In this document: positions 1 through 8,269 of the stretch, in pieces
Layout: each line of letters starts with the position of its first letter
How positions within the stretch are numbered: the first letter of the stretch is position 1
From: DATARH01 sp963847345
GTDB lineage: Bacteria; Pseudomonadota; Alphaproteobacteria; ATCC43930; CGMCC-115725
Direction: 5' to 3'
DNA length: 64,000 bases
Assembly (NCBI GenBank): GCA_963847345.1
Contig: CAWJZU010000021.1
Location: 1 to 64,000 of the forward strand
Notes under the pieces: model-generated
The model's database searches: none
Told to the model about the DNA's origin: nothing
Seen by the model: the letters and a program-made list of their open reading frames with translations, nothing else
Position numbers and translations under genes: made by a program

Positions 1-538
1 GCGCAAGCTCCACCGAAAGCCAACACTGGCCGGTGAGCCAGCTGGCGCCGGAGTGGTCGTTCCCGACGGCACGTTGTTCGGCGAGGGAGTGTGTGCCCAT
101 ATCAAAGAAGAGCTTCTAAAGGAGTTCAATCTTTACACAATCGTCCGGCTCTAATTGGAGTCTTTTCGATACCGCTGATAAAGCAGATCTTCTATTTTTT
201 GATCGATCGGGACCAACTAAGGGGGTGTGGTCTGATGAACATCCGTTACCAGAGGGACGTCGAAGCTATACCAAGACCGCACCCCTTCAATTTGATGAAC
301 TTGCTCCATGTCTCGATTCGTTTAGGAGCGTAAGGAGACCGACCGCGCTTGGAAGGTTTCGGCCCAAGACCTGTTAGCGGACGGTTGCAGTCTCGATCGG
401 AAAAATCCCCATGCGACGGAGAGTGCGGTACATTTACCACCCGCGGAGATCGCCGCCAATATCTTGGCGAAGGAAGCACGCATCGCGGAGATTATGGGCG
501 CAATCCAAAAGCGATTGGCGCAACACCAAGCAAAATGA
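1..538 (+). pseudogene. hsdM: Type I restriction methyltransferase HsdM, 3' remnant
   Basis: This is the C-terminal part of a type I N6-adenine DNA methyltransferase, cut by the window start and no longer readable in one frame. The first frame gives VVVPDGTLFGEGV and KEELLKEFNLYTIVRL, then hits TAA near 152. A second frame resumes with LFFDRSGPTKG and LPEGRRSYTKT. A third carries an in-frame TAG near 323 and then WKVSAQDLL, LDRKNPH and LPPAEIAANILAKEARI up to a TGA that overlaps the hsdS start (ATGA). All pieces match the conserved HsdM tail in the right order, so identity is secure. With two frame changes plus a stop it is a decayed gene, not a sequencing slip at one site. Inferred: the restriction system is dead here. 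Confidence 0.85.
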
Positions 539-1021
539 CTAACTGGTCCACGATCGCACTCGGAGAACTCCTACGCCGATCAGACGAGACGGTCGAGCCC
601 GTTGCGGACCGAGAATATCGTGAGGTCACGGTACGGTTATGGGGTAAAGGCGTCAACGAGCGCGGCCGCGTCTTAGGTGCCGATCTGGCCGGTCGGCGAT
701 TTGTTACCCATGCTGGGCAGTTTATTGCGTCTCGGATCGATGCGCGGCATGGGGCCACGGGCTTGATTCCGCGGTCGCTCGAAGGCGCTTTGGTAACAAA
801 TGACTTTCCGCTATTCGACATTGATCATAGCCGGCTATATGGAGAGTTCTTCGGTTGGCTATCGCGCACGGAAACTTTCATCGATCTCTGCCGACGTGCG
901 AGCGAAGGAACCACAAACCGTGTCCGGCTAAGGAAGAAAGGTTGTTCGCGCTCAAGATACCGGTGCCATCGTTGCCGGAACAGAAACGGATCGTAGCAGA
1001 CAATAATGAGCTTTCATCCGA
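535..1021 (+). pseudogene. hsdS: Type I restriction specificity subunit HsdS, truncated remnant
   Basis: The specificity subunit of a type I restriction-modification enzyme, which recognises the target DNA through its TRD domains. The ATG overlaps the hsdM stop, the usual hsdM-hsdS arrangement. The N-terminus MTNWSTIALGELLRRSDETV and the following single TRD (about 130 residues) read well. A frame change near 930 is needed to reach the conserved end of the first half, FALKIPVPSLPEQKRIV. The gene then stops at the left inverted repeat of the IS1380 element, so the second TRD and C-terminus are missing. Full-length HsdS is about 400 residues; about 160 remain. Seen: homologous motifs and the abrupt end at the IS boundary. 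Inferred: inactivation by the element or by recombination across it. Confidence 0.8.
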
Positions 1022-1033
1022 CATTCGCCGGAT
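1022..1033 (+). repeat. IS1380 inverted repeat, end distal to the transposase start
   Basis: CATTCGCCGGAT, the 12-bp terminal repeat matching the reverse complement of 2647-2658. It lies 184 bp beyond the transposase stop codon and exactly where hsdS homology ends. Confidence 0.75.
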
Positions 1034-1217
1034 TGCCGGTCGTTTTGTGGAATTTTCCGTCCCGTTGAGGCGCGCTGCAAGGAAATTCAATCGGTGGCCG
1101 GCTGTGCCGGCGGCCAAATCGGTGGGCTTTCCGCCGCAAAGGGCTGGAGCGCATCGCGCGGCCTGCATCAGGGCACACTTCGACCTTCCCCCTGCCACAT
1201 TTGCTCCCGTTGCCCCC

Positions 1218-2567
1218 TCATGCCGGCGCAGTCGGGGCACGCAGTCGGGCGATCAGCGACAGGATTTCGGCGAACACCTGTCGCGGCACTGCGACCTCGG
1301 CGAGCTGGAACGTGACGTATCGGCCGTGACTGACGACCTTCGCGCCGATTTTGATCAGCTTCTCGCGCAGGCTGGTCATTGACCACCTCTCCACCGTCTT
1401 GGGCATTGCCAGCGTGCGCATGAAGTTCCCGAGATTATAGGCCAGCGCGTGGAGTTGAAGACGCACGGCATTAGCGGCGAAAGTCCGGCATGACAGCCGC
1501 GTCCATTTGACTGCGTTCTTGCCTTCCTTGATATACTGCTCACACGTGCCACGCCGGTTATAGAAGGCGACAATACCCCGGGCAGACCGCGCCAAATTGG
1601 TGACGATGAAACCGACCTGCGGGTATAGCTCGCCCGGATGCCATTCGACCTTGGCCACGACATGGCGCGGCTTGTTCCAGCTCTGCGCCTGGTAGCGGAA
1701 GCTGGCGTAATAGCGCCGTACCTCGTGGGGCGGTCGCCCAACTGGGCGCTTCAGCAGATGTCCGATCTTATCCTGCAAGACCTGGTTGGCAGGAAGCCGG
1801 ATCGTGTAGCTGGCACCCTCGGCTTCGAGTAACTCGTAGATCTCAGGATTCGCGAAGGCTGCATCGCCCCGGAAATACAGATGCTTCACGATGCCCCGGT
1901 AACGAGCAATCACCGGCTCCAGCACGGCACGCCAACCATCGGCGCTGTGCACATTGCCCGGTCTCAACGCACACCGTTCGACATCGCCGAACTGGTTGAA
2001 CACGAAGAGCGGGTGGTAGCAGGTGCAGCCAAAGTGGCCATTATAGGCGCTGCCTTCCTGTTCGCCATAGGTCGGGCTTTCGCTCGAATCCATGTCGAGT
2101 ATGACGGTCTTCATCCCTCGCCGCCGGCGCACTTTGTCAGTCCACTGACCGGGCAGATTGGTAAGAGCGGTAAGATTCTCTGGCCGGCTCAACCACTTTG
2201 TCTCAAAGCGGCCCATTTGGCTGGCCGAGGCGGCAGATCCGCTGATCGCCCTGTCCCCAACTACCCAACGCATTGCCGGGTCACGGCACAGCCGCTCGGC
2301 GTCGTTCACATCTTCGTACCCAGCCAGCCGCCCAAACAGGGCTTGGCGCAGAAGGCCCGATAACTGATGCCGACCGTTCTTACCGGTGCGCGCATCGGCC
2401 AGTGCATTTGTAGCCGTAGCGGTCAGATGCAGCGCGTCGTCCAGTTCACGGTAGGCCAGCAGTCCCGCATCGGAGGTAATTGTAGAACCGCGAAATTGGA
2501 GCATCAAGCGGCGATCGAAATCGAGCCGCAGCGCGCTTCTATCCGCTTCACCCGTCGGGTCCGCCAT
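1218..2567 (-). CDS. IS1380-family DDE transposase
   Basis: Cut-and-paste transposase of 449 residues, the normal size for IS1380. The DDE catalytic residues are visible in context: first Asp in LDMDSSESPTYG (about residue 165), second in YFRGDAAF (about 255), and the Glu in RRGTCEQYIKEGKNA (about 360), where the YxxxxGKN pattern is typical of the family. The ATG is preceded by GGGGC about 5 bases upstream. The frame is intact with no stop, so the enzyme may still be active, although its flanking genes show that the locus has been rearranged. Confidence 0.93.
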   Translation of the reverse strand: MADPTGEADRSALRLDFDRRLMLQFRGSTITSDAGLLAYRELDDALHLTATATNALADARTGKNGRHQLSGLLRQALFGRLAGYEDVNDAERLCRDPAMRWVVGDRAISGSAASASQMGRFETKWLSRPENLTALTNLPGQWTDKVRRRRGMKTVILDMDSSESPTYGEQEGSAYNGHFGCTCYHPLFVFNQFGDVERCALRPGNVHSADGWRAVLEPVIARYRGIVKHLYFRGDAAFANPEIYELLEAEGASYTIRLPANQVLQDKIGHLLKRPVGRPPHEVRRYYASFRYQAQSWNKPRHVVAKVEWHPGELYPQVGFIVTNLARSARGIVAFYNRRGTCEQYIKEGKNAVKWTRLSCRTFAANAVRLQLHALAYNLGNFMRTLAMPKTVERWSMTSLREKLIKIGAKVVSHGRYVTFQLAEVAVPRQVFAEILSLIARLRAPTAPA

Positions 2568-2646
2568 TGCTGCCCCGGTTGGCTACCAGTAAGATGCTGA
2601 AATCTTAATCCAAAACCGCCTTCGAAGCGCTCAAAATCACAGCCTC

Positions 2647-2658
2647 ATCCGGCGAATG
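2647..2658 (-). repeat. IS1380 inverted repeat, end proximal to the transposase start
   Basis: Reverse complement of the 12-bp sequence at 1022-1033. It lies 79 bp upstream of the transposase start and abuts the broken FecR-domain gene. Confidence 0.75.
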
Positions 2659-2902
2659 CGAGCTTAAAGACCACGCGCGATGCACTGGCCTCCTGAGTGA
2701 CCACAAATTCGTTGTGGAAAGCATCCAAACCAGGACGCCACCAACGCGGCTGATGCGTCAATTCGGGCGTGCCATAGACGTTATTCACCACCTTCGCAGC
2801 GACACCGACCTCGACGTCAGGTGTTGCCGCGTTCGCGGTCCCCCAGAAAGAAATTGCGATGAAAACTCCTAGCGCCTTGGCGGGCCAGCCGGCTTTTAAC
2901 AT
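2659..2902 (-). pseudogene. FecR-domain exported protein, 5' fragment
   Basis: The beginning of a periplasmic FecR-domain protein. The start ATG has GGGAGG eight bases upstream and opens a signal peptide (MLKAGWPAKALGVFIAISF, cleavage after TANA). The mature part reads VEVGVAAKVVNNVYGTPE and then FHNEFVVTQEASASRVVFK, which is how FecR-domain proteins normally begin before a DGTxLxVG segment. Here the frame leaves homology at the IS boundary and ends 14 bases inside the element. About 80 residues remain of proteins that are usually much longer. Promoter and ribosome site look intact, so a short dead product could still be made. Confidence 0.7.
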
Positions 2903-2975
2903 TTTCAATCCTCCCGAGACGCCCCTCGCCTGTTGACGAAGCAAGCATATTTTAGAAATTGACGCGACAGAATGA

Positions 2976-3058
2976 GCGGATGGGCGGAGCGGAGCGCAGC
3001 CCGCCATCATTGTCTCCCCATTGCGGCGGGTTTCGCTATCGCTCCACCCGCCCTACGG
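2976..3058. repeat. Intergenic palindromic repeat, GGGCGGA subtype
   Basis: An imperfect inverted repeat: a left half rich in GGATGGGCGGAGCGGAGCG and a right half ending CTCCACCCGCCCTACG. It resembles the element at 4106-4182 and sits between the FecR fragment and the VOC gene, whose stop codon follows within three bases. It could act as a processing or termination hairpin for that gene. Confidence 0.6.
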
Positions 3059-3060
3059 CG

Positions 3061-3615
3061 TCATTCCGCTGCTGTCGGACGGGCGCGCAGGCGCTCGACC
3101 TTGGCGAACGCGGCGGGGCCCGGCCATTCTTCCTGGAGCCAGGCCGGCAGCTTCTCGCCGGCGCGGCTTAGCGGCAGGCGCTCGTCCTCGTCGCCGCGGC
3201 CGTTCGGGAACAGCGCCAGCGCGTTCGGCATCTCGTAGTAGATTTCGAGGCCGTTGCCGTCGGGGTCGGTGAAGTAGATCGAGCGCTGGCAGATATGGTC
3301 GACCGCCCGCTGGATCTCGACGCCGCTGTCCAAGAGGTGGGCGTAAGCGTCGCGCAAGGCGGCGTAGCTGGCGACCTTGAAGGCGATGTGGACGAGGCCA
3401 AGCCCGCCTGTTACGGGGCGCGCTGCCTCCTGTGCCGCCGGGTGCTGCGTGATGTCGATCGTGTGGAAGCCGTCGCCCAGCGTCATGAACACGCCGCCAT
3501 GCTCGGGGTCCTGCTCGGCGACGCGGAAGCCCAGCGCGTCACGGTAGAAGCGCTTCGACGCCTCCTCGTCGGCCACCCTGAGCAGCACATGCCCGATGCT
3601 CGCCAGCTTGATCAT
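3061..3615 (-). CDS. VOC-family protein (glyoxalase/bleomycin resistance fold)
   Basis: A single-module VOC (vicinal oxygen chelate) protein of 184 residues. The beta-alpha-beta-beta-beta units are recognisable: IGHVLLRVADEEASKRFYRD near the N-terminus, then GGLGLVHIAFKV (about 90) and FTDPDGNGLEIYYEM (about 135). Metal ligand candidates are the His after IG, the His in GLVHIAF and the Glu in LEIYYE. The start was chosen at an ATG with GGGAGGAAGG just upstream; a longer frame lacks such a site. VOC proteins include dioxygenases, lyases and binding proteins, and nothing nearby fixes the substrate. The C-terminal 50 residues (after NALALFPNG) are outside the fold. Confidence 0.85.
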   Translation of the reverse strand: MIKLASIGHVLLRVADEEASKRFYRDALGFRVAEQDPEHGGVFMTLGDGFHTIDITQHPAAQEAARPVTGGLGLVHIAFKVASYAALRDAYAHLLDSGVEIQRAVDHICQRSIYFTDPDGNGLEIYYEMPNALALFPNGRGDEDERLPLSRAGEKLPAWLQEEWPGPAAFAKVERLRARPTAAE

Positions 3616-3649
3616 CGCCTTCCTCCCGCCGCCGCTTGTGTCCACGACA

Positions 3650-3811
3650 CTGTACACAGGGCTGTGACGTTCCATCTAGATTGCTGTGCAGGCGGGGACT
3701 AATTTCCCGGCGGCGACGGCGGTCGAGTACGGGTAGGATGGGCTGAACAACGCGAAGCCCATGCTGTTCGGCCTCAAATTGATGGGCTTCGCTAAGCTCA
3801 GCCCATCCTAC
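3650..3811. repeat. Diverged segmental duplication, copy 1
   Basis: About 160 bp that aligns end to end with 4187-4372: both begin TGTACAC, continue through a CGTTCCAyCTAGA block and a GGCGGCGACGGCGGT-like block, and end with the GTAGGATGGG palindrome. Copy 1 lies immediately upstream of the VOC gene, so it includes that gene's likely promoter area. Confidence 0.6.
3733..3811. repeat. GTAGGATGGGC palindromic repeat, copy 1
   Basis: A 79-bp inverted repeat that starts GTAGGATGGGCTGA and ends with its complement CAGCCCATCCTAC, around a GCGAAGCCCAT / ATGGGCTTCGC inner pair. Transcribed, it would form a long stem. Related copies are at 4292-4372, 5415-5492 and 29946-30028. Confidence 0.85.
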
Positions 3812-3821
3812 ACTTAGTGAA

Positions 3822-4109
3822 TTGATCTATCACGTCGTCTCCTACGACCGTGCCACCGAGCGGATCAAGGGCAGCCTGATCGTCCCGCCGAGCGTCTTAG
3901 GGCAGGTGAAGGCTATTGCGGGCTTTAAGCCAAAGGACGACGGCTTGGGTGAGTATCCGCTAGACGAGGACCAGGCTCGCCAGACCGCGACTATTCTCGG
4001 TTTCCGATCGGAGCCGGACAAATTTTATTACTCGGTCGAGCCATTCGATTCGCCGGAGGACAGTGGTTTTCAGGAGCAATCGAACGGTGCGAGCGCTGGT
4101 GAACTGTAG
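3822..4109 (+). CDS. Small conserved hypothetical protein
   Basis: A 95-residue soluble acidic protein, MIYHVVSYDRATERIKGSLI at its start and YPLDEDQARQTATILGF in the middle, ending in a low-complexity tail. I recall similar short proteins in other alphaproteobacteria but no function. The only usable start is TTG, with no clear ribosome site, because a palindromic repeat ends only ten bases upstream. The stop codon TAG is supplied by the left arm of the next palindromic repeat. Repeats have therefore encroached on both ends, and expression is uncertain. Confidence 0.55.
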   Translation: MIYHVVSYDRATERIKGSLIVPPSVLGQVKAIAGFKPKDDGLGEYPLDEDQARQTATILGFRSEPDKFYYSVEPFDSPEDSGFQEQSNGASAGEL

Positions 4110-4182
4110 GGCGGATGAGCGCAGCGTCATCCGCCAGCTTTGAGCATTGATGGCGGAAGGCGCTTCGCTTTTCCGCCCTACG
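4106..4182. repeat. GTAGGGCGGA palindromic repeat
   Basis: A 77-bp inverted repeat, GTAGGGCGGATGAGCGCAGC on the left and its near complement ending TTCCGCCCTACG on the right. Its first bases provide the TAG stop of the preceding small gene. Confidence 0.8.
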
Positions 4183-4186
4183 CTTG

Positions 4187-4372
4187 CTGTACACGGGACG
4201 GCCACGTTCCACCTAGACCGCCGCACAGGTGAGGACCTATTTCGCGGCAGCGAGGGCGGTTGTGACACCGGGTCCGGCCTTGCCTAACAGGCGTAGGATG
4301 GGGCTGAGCAACGCGAGCCCATGGTGTCCGGCGGCGAAGTGATGGGCTTCGCCGCGTTCGGCCCATCCTACG
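4187..4372. repeat. Diverged segmental duplication, copy 2
   Basis: Second copy of the 3650-3811 segment, longer by some 25 bp because of an insert before the palindrome. Identity by eye is roughly three bases in four, so the duplication is old. No gene is present in this copy. Confidence 0.6.
4292..4372. repeat. GTAGGATGGGC palindromic repeat, copy 2
   Basis: An 81-bp inverted repeat beginning CGTAGGATGGGGCTGAG and ending GGCCCATCCTACG, just beyond the 3' end of the DUF2971 gene on the opposite strand. Confidence 0.85.
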
Positions 4373-4400
4373 ATTGCTGGTTGAGCGCTTTGATGGAGAC

Positions 4401-5352
4401 TTAGCTCCGGTCCGTTCGGTATGGTACCTTTGAAATGGCGGGCGTCAGATTACACCCAGTGTGGGCGCACAGCACGGAGAGCGCCGTTTCAGCTTGTACT
4501 TGATCGACTCCTGGGCCGACCGTTATTGTCTTGATAACATCCATTCGTCCGGACAGGAAATGAGAGTATCTTTTTTTGTCTGACGTTTCGAGAATGTTAA
4601 TCTTAGCGCGCGGTCTCGGATAAAGGCCACTCGTGCAAAAAAAAATTCTGTCGTCATCCTCTGGAAAGAGATCAATTGCCAGACGCACTTCATTCTCCTC
4701 AATAAAACCAATATGTTTATACTTCGCCAGAAATGACGCATCATATAACCGACCGTAGCGCCTGAAAAATGTATAATACGTACCGTCATCTCTTATCGCT
4801 TCTCTCGCTATCATTAAATCACCGCGTTCGCGGATCTGATCTAGGTGAGTTGTGAAATACTCACAGATCCTCGCTGCCACTGTCTCGTCGAACACAGGCT
4901 TCTGAGGATCGAGATAGATAACATCCACCATCTTCGCGTCCGATATTCTTCCGAGAAGTAGTTCTGAAATCGAAGCCTATGCAATATTGACCATTGCCAT
5001 AGGCGCGCCACTGACTAAGAGTGTCATGATTTCTGGTCATGCTGAAAACGAACGGAGTTGGGGTAGGCTTCTCTTCGAACATATGGGTATTGCTGCGCAT
5101 GATGAGGCGTATGTATTCTACGAGGTGATCAAAATCCCCACCTGAAAATCCGGCGTCGTTCCATGCTTGGCGATGCCGGTTCGCTTGTTCTTGGATAGTG
5201 AAATCGCCAACTTCCAACGCTATTTGAAGTTCCTGAGCATCGTTTAATAATCTGGCGTCTGAAAACCACAATTCCCCTTTGGTGAGAATACCAACAAGAC
5301 CAGCGTTGTCTGTGTAATGATAGAGGATTGTTGAATCTGATCGGTCATTCAT
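4401..5352 (-). CDS. DUF2971-family protein (one +1 frameshift)
   Basis: About 316 residues once one extra base near 4935 is removed. The N-terminal half has the DUF2971 signature: ILYHYTDNAGLVGILTKGEL, FSDARLLNDAQEL, then SQWRAYGNGQYCIGF. The second half continues in the next frame from VDVIYLDPQKPVFDE and has typical C-terminal IRDDGTYYTFF and EENEVRLAI stretches. DUF2971 proteins are of unknown biochemical role and are often found in accessory or defence-like regions; this one sits between repeats near restriction and IS remnants. The base composition is clearly less GC-rich than that of its neighbours, which suggests recent acquisition. The start MNDRSDST was chosen because it precedes the conserved block. 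Confidence 0.75.
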
Positions 5353-5414
5353 CTCCGCAGACTTATGTTTGGTGACGTTTCCGACGCGCAGACGATGGGT
5401 TGAGTGCAGCAAAT

Positions 5415-5492
5415 GTAGAATGGCCGAGCAACGCGAAGCCTATGCTGTTTGGCTGCGAAGTGATGGGCTTCGCTTCGCTCAGCCCATCCTAC
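5415..5492. repeat. GTAGGATGGGC palindromic repeat, copy 3
   Basis: A 78-bp inverted repeat, left arm GTAGAATGGCCGAGCAACG, right arm ending CAGCCCATCCTAC. It lies between the DUF2971 start and the hydantoinase stop, four bases from the latter, so it may form the 3' hairpin of the hydantoinase transcript. Confidence 0.85.
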
Positions 5493-5496
5493 ATTG

Positions 5497-6964
5497 TTAC
5501 ATCACACCGCCATCCCCGCCCCTCTGCGCCGCAAACGCCAGCTCCGGGGTCGGGCGGCCGAGGGGTTTGGCGGCGTCGGAGAGGGCGCAGGGGAGGAAAT
5601 TGCCGCTGCCGCGCTCGGCTTGGAGTTGGCCGTTTTCGATGACGATCCGGCCGCGCGAGAGGACCGTGACCGGCCAGCCTTTCAATTGCATTCCCTCGTA
5701 GGGGGTGTAGCCGACATTGTCGTGGATGTCGGCGGCGCGCACCGTGATTTCCTTTGCGGGGTCCCAGATCGCGATGTCGGCGTCGCTGCCGACCGCGATC
5801 GTGCCCTTTTTCGGATAGAGGCCGTAGAGTTTCGCGTGGTTGGTCGCGGTCAGTGCGACAAAGCGGTTGAGGTCGATGCGGCCTTTTCCGACACCCTCGG
5901 AAAACAACAACGGCGCGCGCAATTCGATGCCGGGGATGCCGTTGGCGGTGTCCTTGAAGGTCGTCTTGTCGCCCTTCGGCAATTTGCCGGTTTCGTCGTA
6001 GCGATAGGGCGCGTGGTCGGACGAAAACACCTGGAACGTGCCGTTCTGCAATCCGCGCCACACCGCCTCCTGGTTCGCCTGGTCGCGCGGCGGCGGCGAA
6101 CAGCAGAATTTCGTGCCCTCGAGTTCCATGCCGATATCGTCGGCGGTCAGGAACAGATATTGCGGGCAGGTCTCGCCGTGGATCTTGAGGCCCTTGGTCT
6201 GCGCGTCGCGGATCACGTCGATCGCCGCGGCGGCCGAGACATGCACGATCAGCACGGGCACGTCGAGCAGTTCGGCCAAGGCGACGGCGCGGTTGGTCGC
6301 CTCGCCCTCGGCGATCCGGGTGTGCGACACCGCGTGATAGCGCGGCGCGGTCATGCCTTTGTCGAGCAGGCGATCGGCCAGCCACGAGATCATGTCGTGG
6401 TTCTCGGCGTGCACCATCATGAACGCGCCCTCGCGCCGCGCGAGCGCCATGATGTCGAGCATCTGCCGGTCGTTGAGGCGCAAGCAGGTCGTAGGTCATG
6501 TAGACCTTGAACGAGGTGTAGCCGTCGCGGATCAGCGCCGGCAGTTCCTGGCCCAGCACCTGCTCGGTCGGATCGGTGATGATCAGGTGGAAGGCGTAGT
6601 CGATGACCGCCTTCGGCCGCGCCGCCGCGTGGTACTCCTGGACGACCTGGCGCAGCGACTGGCCCCGGTGCTGCGCCGCGAACGGGATCACGGTCGTCGT
6701 GCCGCCGAACGCCGCCGACACGGTGCCGCTGTAGAAATCGTCGGCGCACATGACCCCGGCCGAGGATTTCTGCTCGATATGGCAATGGCTGTCGATCGCG
6801 CCGGGCAACACGAGCTTGCCGGTGGCGTCGATCTCGCGCGCGCCGGCGCCGAGGCCGCGCCCCAGTGTGGCGATGACGCCGTCCTTGACGCCGATGTCGC
6901 ATTGCATCGTGTCGGACGCGGTCGCTACTGTGCCGTTGCGGATCACGAGATCGTAGTCGGGCAT
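5497..6964 (-). CDS. Dihydropyrimidinase / D-hydantoinase (one +1 frameshift)
   Basis: A zinc amidohydrolase that opens cyclic ureides such as dihydrouracil or hydantoins. After removing one extra base at about 6482 the protein is 488 residues, the normal length. Metal and catalytic sites are present: SHCHIEQ (His 60 and 62), the carboxylated Lys in SFKVYMTY (about 153), MMVHAENHD, HGETCPQYL and SSDHAPY. The start has GGAGGGG eight bases upstream. It follows the SABATH-like methyltransferase gene on the same strand by 46 bases, so the two may share a transcript. Substrate range cannot be read from sequence; pyrimidine or hydantoin degradation is likely. Confidence 0.9.
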
Positions 6965-7010
6965 CGTTGTCCCCTCCTTCGTCGTTGCGGCCAACATACG
7001 ACAGCCGGTG

Positions 7011-8114
7011 TCAGTCGTCCTTGGCGATCAGCATCGTGAAGACCCGCCAGGCGCAGCTCGCTTGCTCCGGAGCGGCGGCGATCTTGGCTTTCAGCCCGTC
7101 GCGGAACTGCCGGATGAGAGCCTGGCGCTCGTCCGCGCCGCGGCCCTCCGCCAATGCGCTGAAAACAGACGGTTCGAAGGCCGCTTCGAAAAACGCGGCA
7201 TAGGCAGCGGCGAAGGCGTCGAGATCGCTGCTTTGGCGGTATTGCGCCCAGAGCGGGTCGGCGAGCGTGTCGAGCTGGCGGTGCAGCAGCGTAAGCCCCG
7301 ATGCGGTGCCGTCGGCGAACGGGGCCGTGAACTCGGCCGGCGTGCGGTTGTAGGTCGGGATCGTCATGCGGCGATATTCGTCGGCGCTCAGACGACCGAC
7401 GAAAACAAGGTCGCGGAGCACGGCGTTCGCCATGTCCATCAGCCCGTTGGCGCCGCTATCGCCGGCCTCGTCCGAGGCGCCGCCGATCACGACGAGCCGC
7501 GCTCCGGGACGCAGCTCGGCCGCGCGATGCGAGAGAAAATCCCGCCAGTCCTGGGCCGATTGCCGGGCGAATGCCGCGCGGGTCATCGGGTCGGCGCGCG
7601 GCGACCAGATATGCCCCTCGATTGCTGCCGGCGCCGCGCTGAGCCAATGCACCGAGATCGCTGCCCAGCCCAGCGACACCGAGGTATCGGGAAAAATCTG
7701 CTTGTAGAAGGTCCGGCCGGCGGCGAACGGGAACACATTCGCCGCGTCGCGCAGATAGCTGTCCGGCGATGTCTCGACGAGGGCGAACAGCGCGCTGAAA
7801 TCGTCGGCCGGGATATCGGTGTGAACCACGGAAATCGGCACCGTGTCGGGAATGCGGCGGCGGATGATCGCGATCGCCCGGCGCATCGGATCGAGGGAAT
7901 TGCGACCCTGAGCGGCGCCGTAATCGGCGATGACGAGGCTCTGGCCGGAAGCGGGCGCCGGAGCCGCCTCGGCGGCCTGGCGCAGAGCGGGCTCGGCATA
8001 GCTTGCGGCGTCGTGCTGCGGCAGCGAGTGCCGGTTGTAGAAGCCGCCGCGCCGCATGACACCGGGAGCGTCGCGGCTGCTGTCGTCGGCGTCTGTCCGG
8101 TTGTTCTCGGGCAT
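7011..8114 (-). CDS. SABATH-like SAM-dependent carboxyl methyltransferase
   Basis: A 367-residue protein resembling the plant SABATH (Methyltransf_7) family, which methylates carboxyl groups of small acids such as salicylate, benzoate or indole-acetate. Diagnostic parts are GGFYNRHSLPQ at 23-33 (the family's substrate/SAM entry motif), the SAM-binding ADYGAAQGRNSLDP around 63-76, and the VVHTDIPADDFSALF segment that corresponds to the family's second SAM loop. SVSLGWAAISVHWLS matches the conserved helix with the carboxylate-facing Trp. The start has GAGGAAGAAA upstream. It is divergently transcribed from an MFS transporter 155 bases away. Bacterial members exist but are sparsely studied; the substrate is unknown. 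Confidence 0.85.
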   Translation of the reverse strand: MPENNRTDADDSSRDAPGVMRRGGFYNRHSLPQHDAASYAEPALRQAAEAAPAPASGQSLVIADYGAAQGRNSLDPMRRAIAIIRRRIPDTVPISVVHTDIPADDFSALFALVETSPDSYLRDAANVFPFAAGRTFYKQIFPDTSVSLGWAAISVHWLSAAPAAIEGHIWSPRADPMTRAAFARQSAQDWRDFLSHRAAELRPGARLVVIGGASDEAGDSGANGLMDMANAVLRDLVFVGRLSADEYRRMTIPTYNRTPAEFTAPFADGTASGLTLLHRQLDTLADPLWAQYRQSSDLDAFAAAYAAFFEAAFEPSVFSALAEGRGADERQALIRQFRDGLKAKIAAAPEQASCAWRVFTMLIAKDD

Positions 8115-8269
8115 GGTCTTTCTTCCTCGACATTGGCGGCGGCGCAAAAGGAACTCGTGTCCCGGCGTTTGCCCCCTGGCCGCCGCATCGGGACCCGACA
8201 AGCGTGCGTTGCGCCGCTTGCCATATGATGACAATTTGATGACGGCAAGATTAGCGCGGCGGAAATGTC

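Larger units (their letters stand above)
1022..2658 (-). mobile_element. IS1380-family insertion sequence
   Basis: A complete-looking insertion sequence of 1637 bp carrying one transposase gene. The ends are set by a perfect 12-bp inverted repeat, CATTCGCCGGAT, at 1022-1033 and in reverse complement at 2647-2658; further in, the two ends still share a T-rich GTxxTTTTG patch. Size and single-ORF structure fit IS1380. No target-site duplication is visible: the bases just outside are CCGA on the left and CGAG on the right. The neighbours on the two sides are unrelated truncated genes (hsdS and a FecR-domain gene), so the element now sits at a rearrangement junction rather than at a simple insertion. 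Confidence 0.85.

Noticed and set aside
1018..2662. Target-site duplication around the IS1380 element
   Set aside because: The outer bases (CCGA and CGAG) do not match at the expected positions; shifting the ends by one or two bases does not create a convincing duplication.
5494..6510. Long plus-strand frame opposite the hydantoinase, and similar frames at 7008-8228, 30092-30877, 37449-38468 and 38470-39897
   Set aside because: All are antisense to recognised genes and show the codon pattern of reverse-complemented GC-rich coding sequence, without any family motif.
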